NCBI GenBank assembly: GCA_024640845.1
Contig: JAHEEE010000005.1
Location: forward strand, 1-64,000
From: Myxococcales bacterium
GTDB lineage: Bacteria > Myxococcota_A > Polyangia > Polyangiales > Houyiibacteriaceae
Length of the DNA: 64,000 nucleotides
Direction of reading: 5' to 3'
Made by a program: the position numbers and the translations under genes. Positions 17,794 through 27,319 of this stretch are shown here, piece after piece. A model generated the notes under the pieces. The model saw nothing but the letters and a program-made list of their open reading frames with translations. It did no database searches and was not told where the DNA came from. Numbering within the stretch: the stretch's first letter is position 1; every line of letters starts with the position of its first letter.

Positions 17794-19179
17794 CTAGGGC
17801 TCGACGAAGTAGAAGCCGGCGCCCTCGTACAGGTCGGCGTTGCAGGGCGGGGCGTCCGGTGCTGAGGTGTCGCACAGTACGTAGTTTGGCATCCGGAGCT
17901 CGTCCCAGAAGCCCCAGCCATCGTCGATGAGCTTCCAGGCCTCGTCGAAGGAGACGAACACAAAGATGGTCGGAGGCCCTCCGGTAGATCGTTCCCAGGT
18001 TCGGAGTAGGTCGGAATACCACTTCGCGTTCACGGGATCTGCAGCATAGGTCTCGATTTCTTGGCGCGGATTGGTCTGCCGCCACTTCCAACCGGTCTCG
18101 CCGACCACAATCGGCAAGGACTCACCGACCGTGACGGTCTCGCCCGCGCCGTTGACGTACTCGTAGTCGTAGACGGCCTGGTAGTTTTCCTGAGCACGTG
18201 CAAGCGCCGCGTTCATCATGGCGGCTGCTCGCAGAGGTCCCGCCTCGACCCCCTCCTGCTTCCAGTCCCATTCCTGGTAGTAGCTGAAGGGGTACATGTG
18301 GATGGAAACGAAGTCGAGCAGCGGCAGGATGGTGTCCGGTTGGTTGCCACACCTGCTTCCACCCACCGCGTTCTCACCCGCAAAGAAGGTGTAGTCATCG
18401 TCGGCAGTGACCGGCTGCGTCACGTTCTGGCGGGTCCGCTCGATATAGAGCTCGAGGCAGTTGATCGGCATGAAACACGAGAAAAACGATGTCTCGTTGC
18501 CGACGCTGATCGTTGCCACATTGTCTTTGTAGGTGCTGGCCAGCCGGATGGCGTTTTCAATCTGCTCGTCGTTTTCCGGGACCTCGCAGAGGTCGTCGCT
18601 CATGCCAAAGAGTGCGACCCCAAGCTGGAACTGCAGTTCGGGGAAGTTCTCCGACGCTAGCCGCAGGATCTTTTCGGTCACTGCCTCTGAACGGAACAGG
18701 CGCAACAGGTTGAAGCCGGCGGCTTGCATGAGGCCAAGGTCCTCCAGGATGTCCTCGTCGCTTGGGATTTCCCCGGTATTGGGCCCGCCGGCGCGGAACT
18801 CACCGTAGTTGATGGCGTTGCCCGTGGCGTAGATCTCGGGGAGAGGTCGCAGGGCTGGGTCGGCGGTGCAAACGACCGAGACCGTGGTGACATTGGACTC
18901 CGCAATGCCCGAGCCGTCGCTGACCTCGCAGACGTGAACGGCAGGCTGGGTCTTCACCGTCACGGAATAAGCTGCGCCCTGAGCGATCGGCTGGGCGAAG
19001 GTGAAGGGTCCGTCCGCGCTGATGCTGAGGTCATCCGTGCCGTTGTTGCTCAGAACGACGGTGCCAACGAGGCCCGAGACCGTGCCGCCGATGGAGAACT
19101 CCGTGGGATCGCCGGAATCGCTGCAGGCCGCAGCCGCAAAAAAGGCGCCTATCCAAGCAACGCGGGTGATGAAGCGCAT
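17794..19179 (-). CDS. Lipoprotein with GH17-like beta-1,3-glucanase domain
   Basis: MRFITRVAWIGAFFAAAACSDSG lipobox; ATISVGNETSFFS (acid/base region), LPIVVGETGWKWR (nucleophile region), VSIHMYPF. Confidence 0.72.
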   Translation of the reverse strand: MRFITRVAWIGAFFAAAACSDSGDPTEFSIGGTVSGLVGTVVLSNNGTDDLSISADGPFTFAQPIAQGAAYSVTVKTQPAVHVCEVSDGSGIAESNVTTVSVVCTADPALRPLPEIYATGNAINYGEFRAGGPNTGEIPSDEDILEDLGLMQAAGFNLLRLFRSEAVTEKILRLASENFPELQFQLGVALFGMSDDLCEVPENDEQIENAIRLASTYKDNVATISVGNETSFFSCFMPINCLELYIERTRQNVTQPVTADDDYTFFAGENAVGGSRCGNQPDTILPLLDFVSIHMYPFSYYQEWDWKQEGVEAGPLRAAAMMNAALARAQENYQAVYDYEYVNGAGETVTVGESLPIVVGETGWKWRQTNPRQEIETYAADPVNAKWYSDLLRTWERSTGGPPTIFVFVSFDEAWKLIDDGWGFWDELRMPNYVLCDTSAPDAPPCNADLYEGAGFYFVEP

Positions 19180-19342
19180 TGCCGATGAGAGGGAATGTTT
19201 GATGCTCACGAGTCTTCTGCCTCTAGGGAAATGATTGGACCCGGACGACGATAGCAGATCTGGAGCACCCCGATGCCCCCATTGTCGACCCACGATCGGG
19301 TCCCCCGCCTCGACTTCCGGCCCGAAAGGATGACTCAAGCGT

Positions 19343-19573
19343 CTAGTGCTGTGAGACGCACTTGAAGCAGGGCCCCGGCTGACCCTCCGCGCAGGGCGCG
19401 TCATTGCACACCCCGAGCGGCCCATCGGGCATCCGGCATTGTGCGTACCGCTCGACGCAAGTCGCCCCGGGAGCCGGGGATGAATCTGTGCCCGTTGGGC
19501 AGCCCGTCAGGAGGAGGGCAAATATGAAGAGGCCCCGAGCGCTCGAGGGGCGTCGGGACGAGAGGAACCGCAT
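19343..19573 (-). CDS. Small Cys-rich lipoprotein, hypothetical
   Basis: MRFLSSRRPSSARGLFIFALLLTGCPTGTDS lipobox followed by Cys-rich tail. Confidence 0.55.
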   Translation of the reverse strand: MRFLSSRRPSSARGLFIFALLLTGCPTGTDSSPAPGATCVERYAQCRMPDGPLGVCNDAPCAEGQPGPCFKCVSQH

Positions 19574-19623
19574 GACTTGCGGCACTCGACTACGATTCGA
19601 GGTCGGCACGCAGGCCGTAAGCC

Positions 19624-19821
19624 TCAAAGAGGGCGGACGTTCTCTGCGCGTGGCCCTTTGGGCCCTTGGCCTTCGTCGAACGAGACCTTCTGTCCCTCGC
19701 GCAGGTCTTCGAATCGCACGCCCTCCACGTTGGACATGTGAAAAAAGATGTCGTTGCCCGGAGAGGTTTCGATGAACCCGAAGCCCCGGTCCGTGAGACG
19801 CTTAATTGTACCTTCAGCCAT
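19624..19821 (-). CDS. Cold-shock-domain protein
   Basis: MAEGTIKRLTDRGFGFIETSPGNDIFFHMSNVEGVRFEDLREGQKVSFDEGQGPKGPRAENVRPL, with RNP1-like GFGFIE and RNP2-like IFFHMS. Confidence 0.95.
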   Translation of the reverse strand: MAEGTIKRLTDRGFGFIETSPGNDIFFHMSNVEGVRFEDLREGQKVSFDEGQGPKGPRAENVRPL

Positions 19822-20020
19822 GTTGTACTCGTTCCTACCCGACATCGTCGGTGATCCCAGTAGCTCACAGCCGAAGTGGCAGCGAGGGTGGCAATCACCC
19901 TGGGAAAAGCTTCTTAGCACGTGTGCGGATCTTACTCGACCCGATTCTTCGCGAGCGCGTGGCGCCCCAGCATGGCAGGCGGGCTTGTAAAGGGCCTCTA
20001 GATCGAACACATGCAAGGCC

Positions 20021-21925
20021 GTGCCCATCTTGGTGGCGGAAGGATTGCGCAAGACCTACGGCAACACGCAGCTGCTCGACGGCGTGGATCTGTCCGTCCA
20101 CCAGGGCGAGCGAATTGGGCTGGTCGGGAACAATGGGTCTGGGAAATCGACCCTCGCCCGCATCCTGGTCGGAGAGGAGCACCCCGATGACGGGCGGGTC
20201 GCCCGGCGTCGGGAGGCGAGCATCCGCTACTTGCCGCAAGAACCGCGCTTGCCCAAGGACCGGCGCGCGCGAGAGGTCGTGCTCGAGGGGCTTGGCGACT
20301 GGGCCAGGGCGTTCGAGCGTCATCAGGAGCTGAGCCGCTTGATCGCTGCGCAGGGGCCGGGCTGGGAGGCGCACACCGAGACCCAGGCGGAAGCGGCCCA
20401 CGAAGTCGAACGACTCGGCGGCTGGGAGCACAGCCGGCGCGTGGATGTGCTCTTGCAGGAGCTCGGCTTGCACGAATTGAATCGAACGGTGGGCGAGATG
20501 AGCGGAGGCGAAAGGCGGCGCGTCGCGCTTGCCCGGCTTCTCGTAGAGGCGCCCACCCTCGCGATTCTCGATGAGCCCACCAACCACCTCGACGCGGACA
20601 CGATCGAATGGCTCGAGACCTATCTTCGAGAGCAGTACAGCGGGGCGTTGATTCTCATCACGCACGATCGCTATGTCCTCGATCGCGTGGTCACGCGAAC
20701 CGTAGAGATCGCCCAGGGCAAGGTTCACAGCTATTCCGGGGGCTGGCACGTCTATCTCGAGGCCAAAGCGGAAAGGCTCGCACATGCCGACCGCGCCGAG
20801 GCGAATCGACAGAACCTCCTGCGCACCGAGCTAGAATGGTTGCGTCGCTCCCCAAAGGCGCGCACGACGAAATCGAAAGCACGGGTGGAGCGCGTGGAAG
20901 CGCTCCGCGACGCTGGAGCGCCCTCGGCCGAAAAGGTCGCGAAGTTCGGCGTGCAGACCGAGCGACTCGGCAACACGGTACTGGAAGCGAAGGGGCTCGG
21001 CGTTCAGATTGGTGGGCTCGAGCTGGTGCGCTCGCTAGAGTTGATTCTTTGTCGTGGGGACCGCCTTGGGATCGTCGGGCCGAACGGCTCGGGCAAGACC
21101 ACCCTGCTTCGCACACTGCTCGGAGAGCTGAAGCCCGCGCATGGGGAAGTCGTCGTTGGAAAGAACACCAAGTTCGCATACTTCGATCAGGGGCGAAGCG
21201 GGCTCGATGAGGATGCCTCAGTCCAGCAGAATGTGGCACTCGACCGGCCGCAGGTGACGTTTCAGGGACGCTCGCTCGACATTCGGAGCTATTTGAAGCG
21301 CTTCCTGTTCGCGCCGCACCGCGTCCGCGACAAGGTGTCTTCTCTGTCGGGCGGGGAACGCGCTCGGGTGGCTCTCGCGAAGCTGCTGCTCGCACCCGCC
21401 AACGTCTTGGTGCTCGACGAGCCAACCAATGATCTCGATGTCGCCACCTTGGCCGCGCTCGAAGACATGCTTGTCGAGTCGAGATCGACCGCGCTGATCG
21501 TCAGCCACGATCGCTATTTCCTCGACCGCGTCGCGACGAAGATCTTGGCGTTCGAAGGCGAGGGCAGGGCGACTGTCTATGCGGGCAACTACAGTGACTA
21601 CCGAGCGCAGCGCGCGGCGCGTCCTCCGGATGCGAAGCCTGCCGTGGATGCAGAGCCGAAGAAGGCGAAGCGCGGCGGTTCCCCGAAGACACCCAAGCTT
21701 TCGTACAAGGAGAAGCGCGAGCTCGACGGCATCGAGGACGAAATCGAGCGCGCCGAATCAGCGGCTGCCGAGGTCAACGAGGAGCTCAACGACCCGGCGC
21801 TCTACGCGGAACGCGCGGAGGAAGTACCGAAGATCATCGCTCGCCAAGAAGCGCTCCGCGCCGAGATCGATCGACTCATGGCGCGCTGGATCGAGCTAGA
21901 GGCCAAGAGCTCGCAGGAGCCCTAG
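20021..21925 (+). CDS. ABC-F family ATPase (Uup-like)
   Basis: Two ABC domains: GNNGSGKSTLAR / MSGGERRRVALARLL / LAILDEPTNHLD and GPNGSGKTTLLRTLLG / SLSGGERARVALAKLLL / VLVLDEPTNDLD; charged linker and C-terminal coiled coil. GTG start. Confidence 0.93.
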   Translation: MPILVAEGLRKTYGNTQLLDGVDLSVHQGERIGLVGNNGSGKSTLARILVGEEHPDDGRVARRREASIRYLPQEPRLPKDRRAREVVLEGLGDWARAFERHQELSRLIAAQGPGWEAHTETQAEAAHEVERLGGWEHSRRVDVLLQELGLHELNRTVGEMSGGERRRVALARLLVEAPTLAILDEPTNHLDADTIEWLETYLREQYSGALILITHDRYVLDRVVTRTVEIAQGKVHSYSGGWHVYLEAKAERLAHADRAEANRQNLLRTELEWLRRSPKARTTKSKARVERVEALRDAGAPSAEKVAKFGVQTERLGNTVLEAKGLGVQIGGLELVRSLELILCRGDRLGIVGPNGSGKTTLLRTLLGELKPAHGEVVVGKNTKFAYFDQGRSGLDEDASVQQNVALDRPQVTFQGRSLDIRSYLKRFLFAPHRVRDKVSSLSGGERARVALAKLLLAPANVLVLDEPTNDLDVATLAALEDMLVESRSTALIVSHDRYFLDRVATKILAFEGEGRATVYAGNYSDYRAQRAARPPDAKPAVDAEPKKAKRGGSPKTPKLSYKEKRELDGIEDEIERAESAAAEVNEELNDPALYAERAEEVPKIIARQEALRAEIDRLMARWIELEAKSSQEP

Positions 21926-23494
21926 TCGAGCCGAACGACCAGTCGGTATCGAGGTTGATGACGCCGTGTCGTCGGTTCGTGTTTCCGCGTTGCGCCTCTT
22001 CGCCCGGCGCCCCGAGGAAGCTTCTGGAGCCTCTGAGCACGATTCGAGTGGCTTCGCGGAGAGCTCGAGGATGCCTTTCCCGGAAAAGACCGGGTCGACG
22101 AACATCGCCCGGGAGTCGGGTCCTCCCCATGTGCCGCAGCGGTGCATCGTGTGTCCGATCTGCAGGTTTTGTACGAGGTCTCGTCCTTTGAAATCGAGAC
22201 GAATCGCTCCCTCGGCGAGGCCCTCGACGACGCTCAGCGTCGCGGAGTCCGGTATCGCGGGCTGGTGCAGTGTCATCGACCCGCCTCGGACCGCGACGTC
22301 ACCAGTTCCTAGGCCCGTCGGGGAGTCCACGATCAGGTCCGCGGCCTGGACCGTCACACCGCCGGAAAAATCGTTGTCCCCGTTGAGAACGAGTCGTCCG
22401 CTCCCGAGCCGCAGCGCGCCTTCTCCCGTCAGATGAACGGGCGCATCCCCGTACGCGATCCCGCCGAATTCGGCCGGAGAGTTGTCGAACACACGCACCG
22501 GCAGTGCGTCCCCACCGTCTAGAACCCCTTCATCGAGAGCGATGGTGCCACTGAGGCGAGCTGCGCGGGCGAGCACCGGGCGATATCTTTGGTGGGGCCC
22601 AATGCGCCGCTGAAGAACGCGACCCTCTTCGCTCAAGGCAAACCAAATCGTGCCGGTGCCGACCCCACCAGGCTTCGCCCGGGAATGGGGACGCACTTCT
22701 GGCAGCGTGTAGCGCCCGTGCGCGTTCTTTCTCGAATCGCGATCGAAGTGCACGGTGGCGCTCGAGTCGATGACCGGCACCGCGATGACTTTCGTCGCGT
22801 CTTCCGAGAGCGTGCCGCGACCATCATAGCCTTTGATGGTGGGATCGACCACGCTCGGCGTGCCCGCGACGATGAAGACGTGGCCGGTGTCCCGTGGCTT
22901 GGGTCGGCTCTCGTCCGAGGGCTTCGCGTAGCGTCCCATGGCGTAGGCGCCGATGTCCCCCGGACGCAGGTCTTCGAAGCTCTTCACTAGCTCGAAGCCA
23001 GTCGCCGGCGCGTCGTGACTGCGGAAGTATTGCGCCACCACGAACGCTCGCGGCCACGGCCTCCGGTGTTCTCTCAGCGCAAAGCCTTCCGAATAGACGC
23101 GATTGTGCTCATCTCGCTCGCGCTGGACTTGCAGGACCGCTTGATGGAGCGGGGAGACCGTGTTGAGCACGAAGCTCAGCCAGCCGGAGCAGTCGGTCGA
23201 AGCGAGCAGCGAGTATTGGTCCGCGGGCTCGAGGTGAACCTGCGGCTCGCCGAGCCGCTTTCGCGGACCGAGAAGCCTCTGGTGGCTGTAGCTGTTGCTC
23301 ACCGGCGGGTTCTTGGCGTCGTCGCTCAGCGCCTGGATCACCGTCATCGAGAACCGAATCGTGTCCTCGGCTAGTCGCGCCGACGAGTCGTCGGCCGGAC
23401 GACCGCTCGTGTGCTCGACGGCGGTCGGGGCGTGCTGAGTCGAACCGCACGCGGCGATGAAAAAGAGTATACTAAGACGCGTTTTCGACAGCAC
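21896..23494 (-). CDS. Lipoprotein with NlpC/P60-like cysteine domain and C-terminal autotransporter-type beta-strand repeat
   Basis: Lipobox MLSKTRLSILFFIAACGST; STDCSGWLSFVLN, LRPGDIGAYAMG, DTGHVFIVAG; C-terminal LVLNGDNDFSGGVTVQAADLIVDSPTGLGTGDVAVRGGSMTLHQ. Confidence 0.68.
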   Translation of the reverse strand: MLSKTRLSILFFIAACGSTQHAPTAVEHTSGRPADDSSARLAEDTIRFSMTVIQALSDDAKNPPVSNSYSHQRLLGPRKRLGEPQVHLEPADQYSLLASTDCSGWLSFVLNTVSPLHQAVLQVQRERDEHNRVYSEGFALREHRRPWPRAFVVAQYFRSHDAPATGFELVKSFEDLRPGDIGAYAMGRYAKPSDESRPKPRDTGHVFIVAGTPSVVDPTIKGYDGRGTLSEDATKVIAVPVIDSSATVHFDRDSRKNAHGRYTLPEVRPHSRAKPGGVGTGTIWFALSEEGRVLQRRIGPHQRYRPVLARAARLSGTIALDEGVLDGGDALPVRVFDNSPAEFGGIAYGDAPVHLTGEGALRLGSGRLVLNGDNDFSGGVTVQAADLIVDSPTGLGTGDVAVRGGSMTLHQPAIPDSATLSVVEGLAEGAIRLDFKGRDLVQNLQIGHTMHRCGTWGGPDSRAMFVDPVFSGKGILELSAKPLESCSEAPEASSGRRAKRRNAETRTDDTASSTSIPTGRSARLGLLRALGL

Positions 23495-23784
23495 GGCTCG
23501 TTCCCTGTCCCCAAGCTGCGCCGGTCAAGACATCCGGACGCAGTACAGGCTAGTCCGACTGAGCCCGAGCACCAAATCTCTGACTCGACCTGGGCGCGAG
23601 CTCAGATCGGTCGGCGCCGCATTCGGGCCGCAAACAGGCCGAGAACCAGCGATGGGGAAATCAGGACCGCCTCAGGATGTAGGCCCCGGTCGGGCCTAGG
23701 CGAGATGAGCTCTCGAGCGGCCCTGCCCCCCTAGTCCTAGTCAACGGGTCCGTCGCAGAGTACCTTGCCGCGAACTGAAGGACC

Positions 23785-25440
23785 ATGGGCAACGGCGCAC
23801 AAGCTCTCATCCAAACTCTCATCCACTGCGGTGTGGACACCTGCTTCAGCAATCCTGGCACGTCGGAGATGCACTTCGTCGCCGCGTTGGATCGCTCGGA
23901 CATGCGTGCGGTCTTGTGTTTGTTCGAAGGCGTGGCCTCTGGGGCTGCCGATGGATATGCCCGCATGGCAGACAAACCTGCGGCGACGTTGTTGCATCTT
24001 GGGTGCGGACTCGGCAATGCGCTCGCAAACTTGCACAACGCGCGCAAGGCGCGTGTGCCCATGATCAACATCGTCGGAGATCACGCGACCTATCACACTC
24101 AGTACGACGCGCAGCTTCAGTCGGACATCGAGACCGTCGCCAAGAACATTTCGACCTGGATCAAGACCACGCCGGAAACCGGGCAACTCGCAGCCGATGC
24201 AGCCGAAGCAGTTGCCGTAGCCAAGGGCCCGCCAGCACAGATCTCGACCCTGATCTTGCCCGCAGATGTGTCCTGGGGTGAGGGTGCCGAAGCCGTGCAG
24301 CCGCACAAGCCTCAGCAAGCGCCGCCAGCGTCCGAAGCCACGGTGCGCGAGATTGCACGTGTCATCCAGAAATCAGGTAAGAAGGTCGCGTTGTTGTTGG
24401 GCAATCGGGTGCTGCGCGAGGATGGGCTGCGTGCGGCCTCTCAGATCGCCGAGAAGACCGGTGCCAAGCTCTTTTGCGAGGTCTTTCCGACACGCCTCGA
24501 GCGAGGCGCCGGACTGCCCGCTGTCGAGCGCATCGCGTATCTAGCGGAAATGGCGTCCGTGCAGCTCGACGGCCACGAGCATCTGGTCTTGGTCGATGCC
24601 AAGGCCCCAGTGTCGTTCTTCGCCTATCCAGGCAAGAAGAGCTACCTCGTACCGGACGACTGCACACCCCACACCCTGGTGCAGACGCATGAAGATGCGC
24701 TCGCCTCGCTCCGGGCGCTCGTCGAGGCAGTTGGTGCGTCCGACACTGACCCCAAGTTGCAAAGCGCGGAGCGGCCAGAGTTGCCCAAAGGCAAGCTCAA
24801 CGCCGCCAAGGTTTGCCAGGCCATCGGTGCCCTGTTGCCGGAGAAAGCGATCATCTCCGACGAGGCGCAGACCTCCGGGGTTCGGCTGCCGAGCTTCACG
24901 GCGGGTGCGCCTCGTCATGACGTGTTGGCCCTGACCGGTGGCTCAATCGGACAAGGTTTGCCGGTCGCAGTTGGGGCAGCGACGGCTTCGCCGGGCCGTC
25001 CCGTGCTCGCGCTCATTGGCGATGGCTCCGCCATGTATACGATTCAGTCGCTCTGGACGATCGCGCGCGAAGGTCTCGACGTAACGACCATCATTTTCAA
25101 CAACCGATCGTATGGGATCCTCAACATCGAGCTCGAGCGCGTGGGGGCGGACAAGATCGGACCCAAAGCCAAGGAGCAACTGGACCTGTCAGAACCCGCG
25201 ATCGACTTCGTGTCGATGGCCAAAGGCATGGGCGTACCTGGACGACGCGCCGCAACAGCCGAGGAGTTCAACGCGGCCCTCGAGAAGGCAGTGAAGACTC
25301 GCGGGCCCTATCTGATCGAGGCGATCGTCCCTAGCGAGTACGAAGGACTGAAGCTCAAAGTGCTGCCGCACATGCTCAACGCCCTCGGCCGCGTCCCTTC
25401 GCCTGTCGCGAAGGCGATCAAGAAGAAGATCGCCCCGTAG
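23785..25440 (+). CDS. Thiamine-diphosphate-dependent enzyme, acetolactate synthase large-subunit-like
   Basis: HCGVDTCFSNPGTSEMHFVAAL, FEGVASGAADGYARMADKPAATLLH, IGDGSAMYTIQSLWTIAREGLDVTTIIFNNRSYGIL (ThDP motif). Confidence 0.9.
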   Translation: MGNGAQALIQTLIHCGVDTCFSNPGTSEMHFVAALDRSDMRAVLCLFEGVASGAADGYARMADKPAATLLHLGCGLGNALANLHNARKARVPMINIVGDHATYHTQYDAQLQSDIETVAKNISTWIKTTPETGQLAADAAEAVAVAKGPPAQISTLILPADVSWGEGAEAVQPHKPQQAPPASEATVREIARVIQKSGKKVALLLGNRVLREDGLRAASQIAEKTGAKLFCEVFPTRLERGAGLPAVERIAYLAEMASVQLDGHEHLVLVDAKAPVSFFAYPGKKSYLVPDDCTPHTLVQTHEDALASLRALVEAVGASDTDPKLQSAERPELPKGKLNAAKVCQAIGALLPEKAIISDEAQTSGVRLPSFTAGAPRHDVLALTGGSIGQGLPVAVGAATASPGRPVLALIGDGSAMYTIQSLWTIAREGLDVTTIIFNNRSYGILNIELERVGADKIGPKAKEQLDLSEPAIDFVSMAKGMGVPGRRAATAEEFNAALEKAVKTRGPYLIEAIVPSEYEGLKLKVLPHMLNALGRVPSPVAKAIKKKIAP

Positions 25441-27319
25441 GACCGGCTTCGCCGTACTCGGCGCGGAGGCTCGTCGAGTCCCAGCCCGCGTCAGCTTCTT
25501 CGTTCTGCAGATTCAAGTCGTCGATCAACGCCTGCTCGAGGTAGTTGATCTGTTCGCGCACCGCGCTGAAGTAGTTTTTCTTCTCGAAGCGTATCCGAGC
25601 GAGCTCGATGAGAGAGTCCTGATCGTGCCGGCGAAACGCGCGGGCCGCGCGCTGCGTTTGATAGGCGCGAAAGCCAAGCTGACGAAGCACGTCCCCACCC
25701 ATCTGAATCGAGGTGTCGAGGGTCTCTCGATAGACGCGGGAGACGCCCTCGTCGAGAAGCTCGTACGCCTCCAGGCGACCTCGCGCCCTCGCGATGATCG
25801 AAAGATTCGGAAAGTGTTTCTTGCAGGTGCGCACCAACGAGAGTACGCGCGCATGTTCGTCGATGGCGATGACGATCACCTCCGCTTTTTGCGCCCCTGC
25901 GGCTTCGAGCAGGTCGACCCGGCACGCGTCCCCGTAAAAGACCTTCAACCCAATCTTTCTCAGGAGCTCGACGTGGTCGGAATCGTACTCGAGAACGGTC
26001 GCATCGACCCGGTTCGCACGCAGGAATCGACCGACGATGCCTCCCACGCGGCCGAAGCCCGCAATGATGACCCGATTACTCTCCTCGATCTTGTCGGGTT
26101 CCCGCGTCTCGAGCGGACGAGTCCCCGTGCGGGGCTGCAACACGCGTTCGTTGAACAGCATCAAGAGCGGCGTGACCGCCATCGAGATTGCCACCGCGGC
26201 GACCAACGAGTGAGTCAGCTCAGCAGCGATGACGCCGTGCTGGAGCGCGAACGAGAAGAGGACGAAGGCGAACTCGCCTCCTTGTGCGAGCGCGAACGTA
26301 AAGAGCATGCTCTGATCGAGCCCCATTCGAAACGCTTTCGCGAGCCCGAAGAGCACGATCATCTTCACGATGACGAGCCCGCCGACGATGGCCGCGATTG
26401 TCGCTGGCTCGTTGGCGATGAGGGCGAAATCGACGGAAGCACCGACGGCGATGAAAAACACGCCGAGCAGCAGCCCTTTGAACGGGTCGATGTCGGCTTC
26501 GAGCTCGTGACGGTACTCGCTTTCTGCCAAGACTACGCCGGCCACGAACGTCCCGAGCGCGGGGCTCAGCCCAACTTGTGCCATGAGTAGAGCGATTCCG
26601 ATGACCAAGAGCAGCCCGGCAGCGGTGAAGATCTCCCGAAGACGGGCCTGGGCGATGAACCGAAAGAGCGGCCGCATCAGGTAGCGGCCCCCGACGACGA
26701 TCGCGCTGACCGCTCCGAGAACCGCGAGGGTCTGACCCCAAGCTGGAAGCCCATCGACCCACGCAGCGCCGTGCCCGGTGCTCGACGTTCCTCCTCTGCC
26801 GCTTCCTAGCAGCGGAAGCACTGCAAGGATCGGGATCACTGCGATATCCTGAAAAAGCAGCACCGAGAACGCCCCTTGTCCGCCGTCGGTATCGAGCAAG
26901 CCCTTCTCCGCGAGGGTCTGAAGCACGATCGCCGTCGAGGAGAGGGCGAGGATCATTCCAATGGCGAACGCAGCCCGGAGAGGCTGACCGAGTGCGACGC
27001 CGATGCCCGTGAATGCTGCCGTCGTCACCGCGACCTGCATCCCACCGAGGCCCAGGATCGGCCCACGCATCCGCCACAGGAGCGATGGCTGTAGCTCGAG
27101 CCCGATGAGAAACAGCATCATGACCACACCGAATTCGGCGAAGTGCATGACGTCTTCACCTTCGCTTCCGATCAGGCCAAACCCGAAAGGACCGATCGCC
27201 ATCCCGGCTAGCAAGTAGCCGAGCACGGATCCGAGGCCAAGACGCTTGGCAACCGGCACCGCCAGGACTGCCGCAGCGAGGTAAACGAAGGCTTGGAAGA
27301 AGAATCCTTGACCGTACAT
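25418..27319 (-). CDS. CPA2-family monovalent cation:H+ antiporter with TrkA-N domain (Kef-type)
   Basis: Multiple TM segments; LGSVLGYLLAGMAIGPFGFGLI; TrkA-N NRVIIAGFGRVGGIVGRFLRANRVDATVLEYDSDHVELLRKIGLKVFYGDA. Confidence 0.92.
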   Translation of the reverse strand: MYGQGFFFQAFVYLAAAVLAVPVAKRLGLGSVLGYLLAGMAIGPFGFGLIGSEGEDVMHFAEFGVVMMLFLIGLELQPSLLWRMRGPILGLGGMQVAVTTAAFTGIGVALGQPLRAAFAIGMILALSSTAIVLQTLAEKGLLDTDGGQGAFSVLLFQDIAVIPILAVLPLLGSGRGGTSSTGHGAAWVDGLPAWGQTLAVLGAVSAIVVGGRYLMRPLFRFIAQARLREIFTAAGLLLVIGIALLMAQVGLSPALGTFVAGVVLAESEYRHELEADIDPFKGLLLGVFFIAVGASVDFALIANEPATIAAIVGGLVIVKMIVLFGLAKAFRMGLDQSMLFTFALAQGGEFAFVLFSFALQHGVIAAELTHSLVAAVAISMAVTPLLMLFNERVLQPRTGTRPLETREPDKIEESNRVIIAGFGRVGGIVGRFLRANRVDATVLEYDSDHVELLRKIGLKVFYGDACRVDLLEAAGAQKAEVIVIAIDEHARVLSLVRTCKKHFPNLSIIARARGRLEAYELLDEGVSRVYRETLDTSIQMGGDVLRQLGFRAYQTQRAARAFRRHDQDSLIELARIRFEKKNYFSAVREQINYLEQALIDDLNLQNEEADAGWDSTSLRAEYGEAGPTGRSSS

